A DNA stretch of 64,000 bases from positions 1,141,001 through 1,205,000 of the forward strand of contig JAUCEF010000010.1 of NCBI GenBank assembly GCA_033558025.1, read 5' to 3'. Of the stretch, positions 42,456 through 54,148 are shown piece after piece. The position numbers and the translations under genes are program-made. Positions within the stretch are counted from its first letter, which is position 1, and each line of letters begins with the position of its first letter. The notes under the pieces are model-generated. The model had not been told where the DNA came from, made no database searches, and saw only the letters and a list, made by a program, of their open reading frames with translations. This stretch comes from Phytophthora sp. 'mugwort'. Its lineage: Eukaryota; Oomycota; Peronosporomycetes; Peronosporales; Peronosporaceae.

Positions 42456-43633
42456 GATGGACCAGCACGAAGTAAGTATAGCATTCTCTCCCATATCGCT
42501 GTGCTATACGACGCTAATTGTACGCTGTGTTGTGATTGTGCTGTGATTTGCTTCTACCATGCTTATCTAGATTAATGCGAATACACGTCAGGCATTACGC
42601 CGTTTATTCAACCATTTGCCCTCTTACGCGTATCCCTGCGTGCTTTCAAGACATGGGTGGGTTGTGCTGTTGCTGGTGCTTTATTGTGCTATTGTGCTTG
42701 TACTGTCGCTTAGGTTGCTACAAGGCATGTGTTGCTACCAGCAACTTACCTTCCAAGAATGTGTTCGTATGGAGACCGAGATCGGTCCAGACCGACGGGT
42801 CGACGGAGATTCATTGCCTCGCGTGCTGGATGCAGTGTTAGTCGTTCCTGTCGTCGAACCGCTTGGTAACTCGCGCGGAGGATGGCTCAAGGACATTATG
42901 TTCGACCTCGACGAAGGATATGCTGTGTTTCGCGAGAGATGCTTAGCGAAGGTTACGGAGGTTGCAGCAAGTCCTGAGGAAGCCAAGAACCCTATTGAGC
43001 TTCACAGTGATAGTGATATCTACTTCTAGCGGGCCAAGAACGATGGTCAATGCAAGTACGTACGGCTGTCTGCTGACAACTTTCACCCAACACTCCAACA
43101 TCGCTGGCGGCTGCTGAAACCCAAGGACCATTTGGCGATAAATGCATTTCGATTTCTGGCGTTCCTGTACACCAGAAGCACGCTCAGCCCCCATCCAGTT
43201 CCACCGTGCTAAGCTGCTCGGATAGAGCGAGCACGCGTTCAGCGCATGGCCCACGAGGCAGCGAATGCTGTATCGTTTGGACCTATCACAGCGCATCACG
43301 TCGCCTTCCTGCACACCAAGCGATCCGACAGCACTCCGATCGAGGTTCACCAGGATAACACAACCGCTTAAGCAGTGGAGATGGACTGACAACGAGAGCT
43401 GGTCAAGATCCGGGAAGCGCAACGTGCGCAGAAAGCGGAACAAGAGACAGCAACGGTGCGTATGATGTTCAACGGAGTGGATTCCTGTGCTAGTGGAACC
43501 TTGCGGCATGCAGTTAGTCTTCCTACCACAACGTGTTTTCTGCTGGCATTTTCCAATCATTCAGGCCTCCTATGCCGAGCAACCCTGATCAACAAGACAT
43601 AGACCACATGCGAGATGATGACTGGAGCTAAGA
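42456..43633 (+). pseudogene. Degenerate gene of unrecognised family
   Basis: ATG 42456 starts MDQHE and is followed at once by a donor site (GTAAGTATAG). A likely acceptor lies at about 42713 or 42765. The next frame runs to 43029: ECVRMETEIGPDRRVDGDSL, then VLDAVLVVPVVEPLGNSRGG and DIMFDLDEGYAVFRERCLAK. After it, a shifted and stop-broken frame continues with VRLSADNFHPTLQHRWRLLK, then DHLAINAFRFLAFLYTRS and VSFGPITAHHVAFLHTKRSD, as far as an acidic end at about 43633. The phrasing looks protein-like over more than 300 codons, which supports a once-real gene. I cannot name the family. It may be mobile or multi-copy. Confidence 0.45.
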
Positions 43634-43713
43634 AAGCGACGGAAACGCCGTGTAAATGGCAGCCACAATCGAGTAGGAAGAACGAGTGTGAATTGTTGTT
43701 TACGGTAGGAATT

Positions 43714-44726
43714 CTACACGTCTTTTAAGGCATTAAACGTTTTGTCTCTTAATGAATCACCAAGATATCCGCAGTGCTGGAATGTGCCGTGGCAACCATT
43801 ATCCCCACGACGAGTGCGTTGGCGCATGGCCACATCCAGCACCATCTCCGGATACAGGGGGAAAACCAGGTCAGCGTGCTTCTTAATCCACCGTTTCAGG
43901 AGACCGAAGCAAGGCTCAATCGGGTTGAGCTGCGGCAATACGGTGGGAGAAAAAGCAGCCGACCGCCACAGGCATGCACTGCTTCCTCCAATTCGGGATA
44001 CGCATGTATTTTTGCGTTATCCATTATCAACATCGACCGAGGCAAAGTCCATGGGTTCAGGTGCGGTGCAACGCACCTGAGGAAGGCTTCACGGAACCGC
44101 CCTCTCGTTAATGTGCCCTCTGTCCAATCCCAACCAAAAAGGTCGTTCACATCCAGCGCCGCCAGGATGGACAACCGTTTCCTCTGAGGAAAGGCAACTT
44201 CACGACGGCGTTTGTGTTTCGTCTCGACCAACCGTACCTACGGTAGGCATGACGCCCGTCCTTTGCCGTCTCGACGAGGAAAATGAGCTGTTCAGCAAAC
44301 GAATATATGGGGCGTAACTTTGCGCAAAATATTTCGATTTCATCTGACACGGCTTCTCGCGCCGCTTTAGGCAGCACTTTCCGGCTAAATTCAGGTCGAA
44401 AGTCAGCACGCGACATGTTGCAGACGTAGAGACGTTGGGTAGTTCTGAAAAAAGCGACACTATGTGGTCACGCAATTCTTCGACGTAGAAAGTAGGATGG
44501 ATCTTGGACGTAAGCCTTCACAGCTTTTAACACCTTATCTGGCCAGCGTTGATGCCGCTTGAGCTTCGCGTTGTGCTGACGATACCGTCGCCAAGAAAGA
44601 GGCTGTACCAGCGGCGTATTGTCCGTAGCTTAGGGCCAGTAATAGCTCGGGTGCGTGCGAAACCGGGACGTCGTACACGTGCAGGAGAACTACTGCTCGC
44701 CAGCGGAAGTCGTCGTGATAGGTCAT
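43714..44726 (-). pseudogene. Mariner/Tc1-like transposase, catalytic Asp lost
   Basis: From high to low coordinates: a helix-turn-helix region (TYHDDFRWRAVVLLHVYDVP, 44725-44600), a linker, then the DDE core. The core starts FLVETAKDGRHAYRRYGW (about 44285), where the usual first catalytic Asp of I-F-V-D-E-T is replaced by Val. SILAALDVNDLFGWDWTEGT follows, then SMLIMDNAKIHAYPELEEAV with the second Asp, and PQLNPIEPCFGLLKRWIKKH with the third acidic residue (Glu). The pieces are in three frames, with shifts at about 44200 and 43940. The order is that of a DDE_3 transposase. The loss of the first Asp plus the shifts mark it inactive. Confidence 0.8.
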
Positions 44727-46094
44727 GCGTTCGAAAAATGAATGAACAGCTACATGCGAGCTCAGGGGGTGGCCAATCTACTATCCTTTCGTTTTTGCGC
44801 GATTGAAGCGGCAGAAAGGACTTCGGTTTGCCAATTCAGACCCTGGCGCCTCATCGTCCTCTTTAAATTGAACCCATTATATATGAAAATCGGACCATTT
44901 CTACAAATCGGATCCCCGATATCAGATTTCAGGGCGTTGGTTTTGCCAAAACGGCTGCAAATCACAATAAATGTTGGGTTTGTATACTGGTGGTCATCAG
45001 GAGTGTTATCATCGTATATTCCAAGTGAGGCGGTTCTTATTGAGAGGAACATCTGTACCTGTAACTAGCATAAGCGATTGGATACCGAAAAATTCCAGAC
45101 CTTGCCACTCAGATTAGCAGCCCTAGTCCGTTTGTGATGTACTACGATCGCGCGTTTTTTTTTAGTTACGGTACTTTTCCGTCGTTGTCTGTACTGCTGG
45201 ACGGGACCGGACGATGTCCGGGCGACGTATTTCGGGTATTCCGCTCACGGACCGTGGTAGTGAGCGCTTCGTGGCGCTTCATCATCCCGCGTTAAGTTTC
45301 TTAAGTTCCCGCAGTCGTCGTTCCATTCAGAAAATATCGTCATTCATTGGCGTTTCTGCCGCAATCGTTGGGCTGCAGCGCGAAGCAAGCGCTGGCGAGC
45401 AGTTGTGTCAACAACGGGTGCTAGAGCAAGGTAGGTTTAGGTGGACACCGACATGTTCGTTGATAGTCGCAGCAATCAAGTGAAATTCTGTCAAAATTTG
45501 GGGCAAGACGAGGGAACACGTGTAAGTACTGGAGATTTTGGCAGCAAAAAAACTATGATGACACCGACAGTGAAGCAACGAGGGCGAACCAAAACTATTA
45601 AAGCTGGTTCGCGGCATCATCTTTACGGCCACAGCTTTTGGTGGAAAGGTATTATTTAAAGCTGTTGATAATCTGCACTTCATATTAGCGCTTCGAACCA
45701 CATGATTGCTAGGTACTAACATATTAACGGGCTGCTTTCAATAATTGCTATCGCTCACTTGAATATATCGTCCCGACTTATTGTTGTCCAGCGACGGGTA
45801 GCCCTAGCCCATGTACATGCCGAGATCCGAGCATCAGTCCGCTCCCTCGTACAATATCCCTCGAAGATCAACAAGCTGTTCTGGCTCGCGACCAGAGCCT
45901 GCACGCACAACAATATACAAACCAGTTCAACTTCGAAATCACCAGCGGCACCCCACGAGAATACGTATGATACATTTGCGCACGCTGCCAGTATAAACTG
46001 TCATGTGTGCCATAGATTCGAGATTTGCAACACCTGCCTCAGAGGCAAGAAGAGCACGAGGTGGAAAAGCACCTGGACCACTTTGCCGAAAAAA
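44727..46094. other. Unassigned, possible transposon debris
   Basis: A T9 run lies near 45153. A plus frame at 45214-45483 resembles the start of a small helix-turn-helix protein only weakly. A frame at 45759-46100 has Cys-rich INCHVCHRFEICNTC near its end. Neither supports a call. Confidence 0.35.
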
Positions 46095-46095
46095 T

Positions 46096-48475
46096 TATAG
46101 CGGCACGTGAAGGTTGGCTTTCTCGAGTCGACACTGGAGCTTTTCCCGATAGCTAAGCGCCCAAGAGGCGTTAGTCAATAGAAAACAAATACAAAAAAAC
46201 CAGAATCAAGAAAGCTAATGCTGTTCGAGAGTAGTCAGCAAAAAAAAACGATTTCGGTCGAGTCAAAATTATAGCCGCACTGCGGAACAGAGGTTCGGAT
46301 TAGCTGCAGATACTCGTTGATACGCAGATCCCGCATCACCAGCGAGGTGTATGGATCAGGATCAATCCAAGTGACGTGATGTATCAGTATCATTGATACT
46401 GTCGGGCTCAAAAGATACCCAAGTGATCCAGGTAACTCATACCCTTAGAGAGTATTCATATGCTTCAACCAGAGATTACAATATCGACGACTACAAAATA
46501 ATATATATATTTATCCTGGAATCAATGGGAAAATCTCTCTGTCAAGTGGCCATGTGCTGCCAATGATGGCAAATACAACGCACTTCACCTCTATGAAGTT
46601 GACGTACTTGCATGGTTTCGAGAGGATGGACAGCAAATCTTCCCTTCTGTTTCTCTCTTAGCCAAATTTATCTTGGCAAACCGGTCTCGACAACAGCTCA
46701 AGAGCGATGTTTTAGCATGTAGTGAACGAGCTAGCATCCGCTTGCACGACAATCAGGAAGAAATGATGTGCCTATGAAGGCAAATTGGCTCCATTACAAG
46801 ACACTACGGAAAGATTTATAGCTGTCTTCCATCATGAAATACACTATATATCTAATACACGTATCTGCAGACCAGTGTCGGTATCAAATGATCTCAGCAC
46901 TGGATCAAGATCATTCGATACTAAGCGCGTCTGCGACTGTTAGTGAATCAGTATATGTGATACCATTAAAAGTGCCGATTATCCGAACCTCTGCTGCGGA
47001 GTTATATACAGTAATGTGCCTCAATAGCGAACGAGTCAAATCCTATAATCTTCAGGAATTGATGCGTCGAAACGAATACTATGACTGCAAAATGTTTGCT
47101 ATTGTTTTATGTATTTGTATTTTTTATATATGTATCAGGTGTTAGCTATTGAAGCACATTACTGGTAATTTAACACAAGGAAAGCGGCTATAATGGTAAT
47201 AATTGAAGAATCTGAATAGCTCTTTTAACGACGGTTTGGAACCCTTCTTGTTTCTTTGGGGCGGCGCCATCACGCACGACGCAAGCAGTTAAGCGAGGAA
47301 GAATGCATCAAGATCGACACGTACATTAGAACCGGGAAAAGCAACAGAGCGATTGGGAAGCTGATTGGACGCAGCGAGAAGACTATAAGGAACTATTGGA
47401 AGCGTGCCAGGCGTCACCAGCGACAAAGAGGACGAGAGAAGGCCGAAAATAGTCGGCCGGGAGACACGCCGCGTTATTCGGCTGACTATTGTGCACAATC
47501 TATCAGCTATGGCGATAACCAGCCTTGTGATATGTCGTCCTGGTAAGTCTACGGTGCTACGGGTGCTGCGTACCAGCCGCTATATCACCTATGTGAAGCG
47601 CAAACTCACATCAGCTATCAAGCCTCACCACAAGAAGGCAAGGGTGGCTTTTGCGGAACGTCACGCCGGTAAACGGGTATTCTGGCGGCGTGTAGTTTTC
47701 ATAGATGAGAATAAATTCAATTTGGATGGCCCTGGTGGGTTCCGTTACCATTGGCATGACTTGTGTGCTGAGCTTAAATTTATGTCGAAGAGGGTGAAGC
47801 GTCATGATATGGGCAGGGGTAAATTGGCACAGGAATACCAAGTTGGACTTTTTAAAGGGCTAGCAAACCTCTATCATGTACACGGAGGAACTGACAGTTT
47901 GCTTCCGTTATGAGAGAACGTCAAACGAAGATAGGCAATTTGACGCCGATTTTCAGTAAGATAATGCCTCCATATATTTGTCAAGATACACCAAGGCCTT
48001 TCTAGCTGCTAAAAACATCGAAGCACTCTCGTGGATGGCCAAGAGTCCCGAGCTCAACATCATTTTGAGAACGTTCGGGGTCTTTTGGCTCGCCGAGGGT
48101 ATGAAAATGGTCGACAATTCGACAAACCGCCGATTTGATCAAGCAGATCAATCTCGAGCGGTCTCCCATCTACCCTGAGTACATTAAGAAGTTCGTACGA
48201 AGCGTACCTACAAGGTTGGAATCAACGCGTTTGCTGAAAGGAGCCAATACAGGTTACTAGAGTGTTTCGGATACAGGCCACTACAGTGCGGTTACAAATT
48301 TGACCCGACTAAATCGTGTTTTTTACCAACTGCTCTCGAATGACATTAGCTTTCTTGATTCTGCTTTTTGCATTTGCTTTCTATTGACACACAAAGATGG
48401 CGCCTCTTGGGCGCTTAGCTAGCGGACAGAGCTCTAGCGTCGACTTGAGAAAGCCAACTGTCAGGTGCGGCTATA
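46096..48475. mobile_element. Tc1-like element with long IR/DR ends
   Basis: The ends are inverted repeats of about 190 bases. The left one (46096-46285) and the complement of the right one (48287-48475) share GTTGGCTTTCTC, CTAAGCGCCCAAGAGGCG, CAATAGAAA and AGAATCAAGAAAGCTAATG. Each inverted repeat holds the same 12-bp motif twice in direct orientation. On the left these are TTATAGCGGCAC at 46095 and TTATAGCCGCAC at 46269, 174 bases apart. On the right the complements lie at 48465-48476 and 48287-48298, 178 bases apart. This is the IR/DR layout of Sleeping Beauty-like Tc1 elements. TA borders fit TA target duplication. Confidence 0.82.
47256..48178 (+). pseudogene. Tc1-like transposase, broken
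   Basis: The first frame (47256-47546) has a paired-type helix-turn-helix: ARRKQLSEEECIKIDTYIRT and SNRAIGKLIGRSEKTIRNYW. A frame change near 47420-47470 leads to the second frame (to 47913) with the linker and the DDE start RRVVFIDENKFNLDGPGG, where the first Asp is present. A third frame (47955-48178) reads DNASIYLSRYTKAFLAAKNI, preceded directly by an in-frame TAA where Gln is usual. SWMAKSPELNIILRTFGVFW follows; the P-I-E-N block of the family is replaced, so the last catalytic residue is missing. It sits between the long inverted repeats, as expected, but cannot be active. Confidence 0.85.
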
Positions 48476-50333
48476 ATTTCGGCGCGACCTGTAAACTGAT
48501 CTAAAAGTCCTAATGTAAATTACACATTCTAGTGAATCTGACCTGAAAACAGATTAAATATCACCCGGTATTTTATCGTTGAATACTTAGTTAAAGTCAC
48601 TTCAGTATAATTTCTTTCCCATATCAAGTATAGTCAGAGCACGTATAGTGCGATATCCACGCGCGCTGATTTGTCGGAATCTGGGGAGGGAGGTCACACC
48701 CGCGAGCGACGCGAGCATCGATGCGGTTTGCAGACCGTGGGCGAAGCACGCGGGCGCAAATCCAGGACCAACCACTGTTCAACCGTCAAGTGAAGGCGCA
48801 GCTGTAGCGGGTTTAGGGTTCTGTCACCAGCGAGCCCTGCGAGCCGCCAGGGTTATTTGGACTGCGCGGTAGCTAGGTGATATTATATAGCGACACCACG
48901 CTTTCGTCTTTTTATTCGCGATCGGATATTCTATAGTATGATAACGGTTCTAATTTTTTCTTTAAATTTAAAAAAATTCACCTGGCTAATTAGTCCTAAA
49001 AGGGATATAATACCGTCATATATCGCCGTGTTTTTTAGGTCAATTAGTCCACTTTTAGAGCAGGTTTAGGCACGTTTTTACCAGCACCGCACAACATACC
49101 TTTAAATAATAAGAATAAAATAGAATCAACCAGGGGCCGTGGAACATGACATCCCCTCGTTCGGGATAAGCAGGTCTGCTGCTGCAAAGCGATGTGTCTT
49201 GATACCGTACTTAAGTGCGTCGCGGCACTCTCGAGACCTCGTACATCATGCCGAACACAATCTCGCCAGTCTTCACGCTAATGATCGCCACGCATGATCC
49301 CGTGTCCTCGCAGTCTCCGGTTCATCACTCGCTCGGGTAATACGAATACATCCTTCATTATCACCGACGCGGGTACTCCCTTGGAGAGCTTCTCCTCGGT
49401 ACGCTGATCTCATCCCACAGAAGCGGAGCAGACTCCAGATACCATGCTGCCAAAGTAGTCAATTTTGCTTACCTTAGTTGATTAATCAACGAATACCCAG
49501 ACTATGATCAGATGAAGACAAGATATGGATCAATACTGACCTATTTGGGTTCATCCTGCATGGAGCCACAACGTTCCAAGTTAGTACCTCAAGGTCTCCT
49601 TCGCGATAGCCAGCCATCAAATCCAATCAATTGGATAGACAGTATCAGACGGATGTGGATGTCACACTGGTAAAGCAAATGGTTATCAATACTCCTTCGA
49701 GCGCTTCACGCGACTACGCAAACGAACAGTGATCTGGCGCGAGTTTATGACTCCGCCCCATCAACAATCGTGACTTTTTTCGGGGACTGCACTACTCACG
49801 CAGTCTTCTGTAGGCTCATACAGTGTGATCGCACTTTCGTGGCTGTACACAGCATATCAAGAAGGGCCTGCACGAGTGCAACCAGAACGTCCTTTAGCCC
49901 AGCCGATTCAGCCGGCCGCTCCTGATACAACAAGACAATAAAGTTCACCATGAACGTCATTACAACACCGCCGAACGATAAGCTTTGCAGATCTGGACGA
50001 GTCCTCAACTAAGTTCGCTTTCATCGCCATGGAGTCCAATATTATTAACGTCTTCGCAGATAAAGCGACTACACCAAGAGCTGCCTCGCCCTAAGAGTTC
50101 ATTGAGCACAGAAGAACCAAAAAAGCAGGAACCACAAAAGCGCAGGCAGACGAAGGGTTCGGAGCAACCCGCCTCACTAGACAACCACGACCGTGTTTTT
50201 AGCTACCATCTAGATTATCCCACCCAGTGCTTCCGATAATAACATAATGTTTGGCGCTATAAGAACTGCACAGTATTGGGGAACTTGGTTACTTTGCATG
50301 CACGACCTTGGCCACCGTGGTCGCGTTCCAAAA
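48476..50333. other. Intergenic, no firm gene
   Basis: This is AT-rich from 48880 to 49130. On the minus strand around 49390-49200 a protein-like phrase (DCEDTGSCVAIISVKTGEIV) suggests an old coding fragment of unknown kind. Nothing else is recognised. Confidence 0.35.
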
Positions 50334-50660
50334 TCACCTATTGTGTTTAAGGAACATGACAGTCGCTAAATACATGGGCAGCATACTCAGGAAGTGGGAT
50401 GAGAGGGTGTGCTTCGCAACACTAAAAACCCGCTCAGCAGTATTCGACATCGGAGGAATGTAGCGTACCCCTCCAAACGTCTTCAAGGCCGTACGCTGTT
50501 CGTTGCGCGCAGACAGCACCAGGCCCGCGAAGCCCACTGGTCGTCCATTCTCGTTCCCTGGCGGCTTGAGTTCAATGCAGGAGCCGTCTCGAATGGATGT
50601 AGCATCAGCTGCTAGTCCTGGCAGAGCTCCTCGCTCCTGCCTGCCAACGCTAGCACTCAT
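50334..50660 (-). pseudogene. hAT dimerisation-domain fragment
   Basis: This is a minus-strand frame whose last third reads VRYIPPMSNTAERVFSVAKH then TLSSHFLSMLPMYLATVMFL. That is the position and pattern of the hAT C-terminal dimerisation region (P-x-S-N-x-x-E-R-x-F-S). The N-terminal two thirds do not match anything. Only this end of an element is present. Confidence 0.6.
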
Positions 50661-52389
50661 GCCTCTTCTAAATCGTGGTCCTTCAACGACATCAAGTTGC
50701 GCGCACCAAACAATAGTAGATCAGATCAACCTGCCGACAATGGGCGTAATATCAGGTCGGCTTGTAGTTTCCGATTTGTTTGTATAGCTTAAATACTGAA
50801 ACCGGAGATCAGCTGCAGACTCGTCAGTGGGTATGCAGCACGACTGAGGACTTAGCGGGACAAAAAAAACGAATTGATTCGTTCGCTACACAGCGTGACA
50901 ATTGGGCGAGCAAGTCGGGTCTATCCGAGCGCCTGAGGGTAGTGGAGCGCGTGCTGATGCGTGGGATCGGTATCGAGTGGGCGCTGGTAGGTTGGGATCG
51001 GTTTGCGTATGCTATAGAGGTCGTGGTCGCCTCCGTACAAGCTATGCAGCAATGTGATGTGCTTCGGCGTGGTCGTTGAATTAAGACCGAGTGTAGCTCA
51101 GTTGGTAGAGTGATTGCCTGTAGTGTTCGGTACTGATTTTCAGTATAGTCGGTATTCAATAGGTCGCAAATTTAGTTCTGGCTATTCGGATCGATATTGC
51201 CGACGTTGCATCGCCAGCGCTCATTTTATCTTCTGCCCACGCTCTCTGTCTACTGGCCTCGTGACATGCGTACTCATGTTTTGCACAGCCAAGACGGCGG
51301 GACGTTGTGCCTTAGTTGCACTCGTCCAATTTTGCTCGCCGCTCTCGCTACTGATCTGGCGCTTTGGTTAGAATGGATGACAGATTGGTCCATTTTGTTG
51401 TTACCGAACGCACAATCCCATTCATCGTGGTCTTTTATTTTATCGCCACGGCTTAAATAGATATTCCAACCTACACAAAGCCCTAATAACTTTCGAGCTT
51501 GTCGCGTGGTACTTTTCGTACCGGTACATTGTACCACTTCGAAAAAGTGATGCTCCGGCCGTAACGGTGTTAGTACTTATCGGTCGCAATCAAATTATCT
51601 ATTGTTGAAACCCTAAGAATAGCTGCTCAAGTTTATAATATCGTCATGAGAGTCAACCTCACCAACGCTCATAATCCATGAGATCGCGTTGGGGAACTGT
51701 TTCGATGATGTCCACCATTAGCAAGGGAGCCTCGGTGACCCCTCCCCCCCCCCCCCCCCCGAAATGATCGACGTTGTATTAGACAGCATCTTTTTGTACA
51801 TGTCGTATATACCATATATATACTGTACTGGATGGGTGAAAACGTCCGATACTTAAATCGGACATATTGGACTTGCTAAGAGAAAGATCGTCGCACGCTT
51901 TGTAGGCATGCGGTTTATTACGTGTTCTACCTGAATTTGCTGCGGCTCCTGAACACATTTGAAGTTGTGATGGCACCCCTAGATACGCTAATGAACTCAG
52001 CCGAATTTTAAAAATTGTACTGGACCACTCAGCACATTGCAGCTTTGGCTCATATACGACTTCAACTTATGGAAACATCAATTCCAGTAGCGATGTTCCG
52101 ATTCTGATCATCGGTTTAAAAACCGGGAAGGAGCCCGAGGAAGTCGTTTAATATTAGTATATAGGACAGCCTATGCGCCTCCTACATGTATATCGTCGCC
52201 TGAATCGGCCAACGCAATATCGCATACCCTCCTAAAGCTATAGGGGTGAGTAGACTCGGTGTCCTTTGGGGAAGCAATGCGCTGTAGTACGGACGACTAG
52301 TATGGGGAACAGAGTAACAGGTAATCAAAAAAAATATTGAAAACCCTTCCTGTTAGTTCCTTCGGTTAGTTCTTTCTCCTATTTCTTTA
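50661..52389. other. Intergenic with tRNA-like piece and poly-C tract
   Basis: A tRNA-like 5' half lies at 51085 (listed separately). A run of 17 C residues lies at about 51745. No gene is supported; frames on both strands oppose each other. Confidence 0.4.
51085..51190 (+). other. tRNA-like sequence with strong A box
   Basis: GACCGAGTGTAGCTCAGTTG then GTAGAGTG matches a tRNA 5' acceptor and D-arm with a good A box (TAGCTCAGTTGG). About 70 bases later GTTCTGGC is a poor B box, and ATTCGGATC can pair in part with the 5' end. The spacing is longer than in a normal tRNA. It may be a SINE head, an intron-bearing tRNA relic or chance. Confidence 0.35.
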
Positions 52390-53560
52390 TTATAGCAGTA
52401 ACTGAGCAGCATGCACCTGAAGCTCTTGGGGTCGAGCTTCGTTTTCTTCACGTCATCGATATGAACGTACCCCTGCGATCCGGAAACACGCAGGTTGTCC
52501 CGGCGAGTCTTTCCCTTGCGCTCAGCTCGTAAGGTGCTACGTCCGCGTTCGCAGCGTTAGTGGAACGGTCGATTAGGTATACCGATGTACTTATCGCTTC
52601 TACCCACCATTCCGTTGGAACGCCTCTGTAGTGTATCATGCTCCGTGCCTTTTCCATGATCGTTCTATTCATGCGTTCCGCGATACCGTTCTCCTGCGGG
52701 CTGTACGGGACCGTCCGTGATGGATAATGCCGTTCCGCTGACACATGTCAGCTACCGTTTTGGTTACGAACTTAGTTCCATTCGGAACGCAAGCACTTCA
52801 AGCGTTCTCCCACGGGTTCTCGTAGTACGCCTTGAACTCTTTCAGCTTGCCAGCCACCTCGCTCTTGTTCTTTAAGAAATAGGCCGTAACGTATCGTGGG
52901 TAGTCGTCCACGAACGTCAGAACGTACTTGGCTCCCCTTTAGAAGGTGCTCGCATAGGTCCCATAACATCCGTCTGCACCCGCTCCAGCACATGTAATAT
53001 CTTCGTCAGCGACTGTGCCGGGAACGCCGACACGGACAGCTTGCCCTTCATCCAGTCATCGCATAAAGTCCGGACACCTTGTTTCACTGAAGCTACGCTG
53101 ATCGTAGCACGCTGAGTGTCGGTCAGAGCGTTCTTGCTTGGAGGTCCCTGGCGAGCGTGCCATGGCCACATGTCACCCACTATCAGCACCCGAGTACTGC
53201 ACCAACCGTACCTCTCCCTGCTCACAATCGAGTAGGAATGCTTTGCCCACCTTCTTTCCCACTGTAACAATGCTGCTTTTTCCCCCTATGACACATGAGA
53301 ACGCTGGAACTCGACGCTCATACCGCGTTCCGCCAGCTGCCGGACTGATAATAAGCGCCTGTCGAGCCCCGGGGTGTACGGCACCTCTACCATCACAATG
53401 TGTCAGCCCTCAAGACCGGTCAGCTTTACCGTTCCTCGATCGATAACGCTAAGTTTGCCGTCCGCTATAGTCACCGCGACGTCATCATTCAGCGTCTCAT
53501 AGTCAAACAAATCCGATCGACGGGGAGCCATGTGCGATGTCGCACCACTATCAACACGAG
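52390..53560 (-). pseudogene. Copia protease and integrase fragment
   Basis: On the minus strand, from 53560 down, pieces of a copia polyprotein appear. Decayed protease and pre-integrase blocks come first (53560-53300). HARQGPPSKNALTDTQRATI then VKQGVRTLCDDWMKGKLSVS follows at about 53150-53040, and VLERVQTDVMGPMRAPSKGE at about 52990, where the first integrase Asp lies. TVPYSPQENGIAERMNRTIM (52716-52650) has the integrase Glu context, then ARSMIHYRGVPTEWWVEAIS and ANADVAPYE. It is closely similar in phrasing to the integrase region of the element at 34.6-38.8 kb. No reverse transcriptase or LTR follows, so this is a truncated piece. Frameshifts are present. Confidence 0.8.
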
Positions 53561-54148
53561 GCGGACGGATCTACTGCTGGTCCCGTGCATCGGTTGTGCC
53601 AGTCATCGGCTGAATTCGCGGTAAATCTCTACTTGACTGACTACGAGTCTCAGCTGGAGCAGCTATATGCGGAAGCTGCGAGGCCTCAACAAGGCTGCAC
53701 ATCTCAGGTAATTTTGCGGTGCATTTCGGTATTACCGGTAGTTGGAGGTAAATCACTAAATTATGTCCTAAATTTACTTTTTAGGAAGCTGCCCAACTTG
53801 CGCCCGGTGCTCCGGCAGAAAACGAGGTGGAGCTCCACCTACAAGATGATTGGGCTGTATTTCCGTCTCCGTGACTTTCTAGACACTTAGGACGACGATA
53901 TCGTGTCATTGATGCCGACACGCCGCCAAGAAAACCGACTGCGAACGTTGCTGACCAAGCTTGGCGACTTTAGGTTCGCTACTATGAAACTACAGGAAGA
54001 CAACTTAACACTTTTCGATGTTCGTAACAGGTTCGACGCTCTAATGGAGAACTACCCTGTCGCTAGTAGGTACCTAGCTGCTGATGTTGCCACCATCACG
54101 ATAAAGTACTGTTGTTTGATGTACGCAGTTGGATGCAGACTCAAATGA
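53561..54148 (+). pseudogene. hAT transposase middle fragment
   Basis: The plus strand reads CIGCASHRLNSR, then AVNLYLTDYESQLEQLYAEA at 53590-53680, the G-C-A-S-H-R-x-N block of hAT transposases. After an intron-like stretch (53708-53784, starting GTAATT and ending TTTTAG) it continues LRPVLRQKTRWSSTYKMIGL with FRLRDFLD. A further frame runs LRTLLTKLGDFRFATMKLQE to 54148. The element is cut off before the dimerisation region. A stop and a shift at about 53890 interrupt it. Confidence 0.65.
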
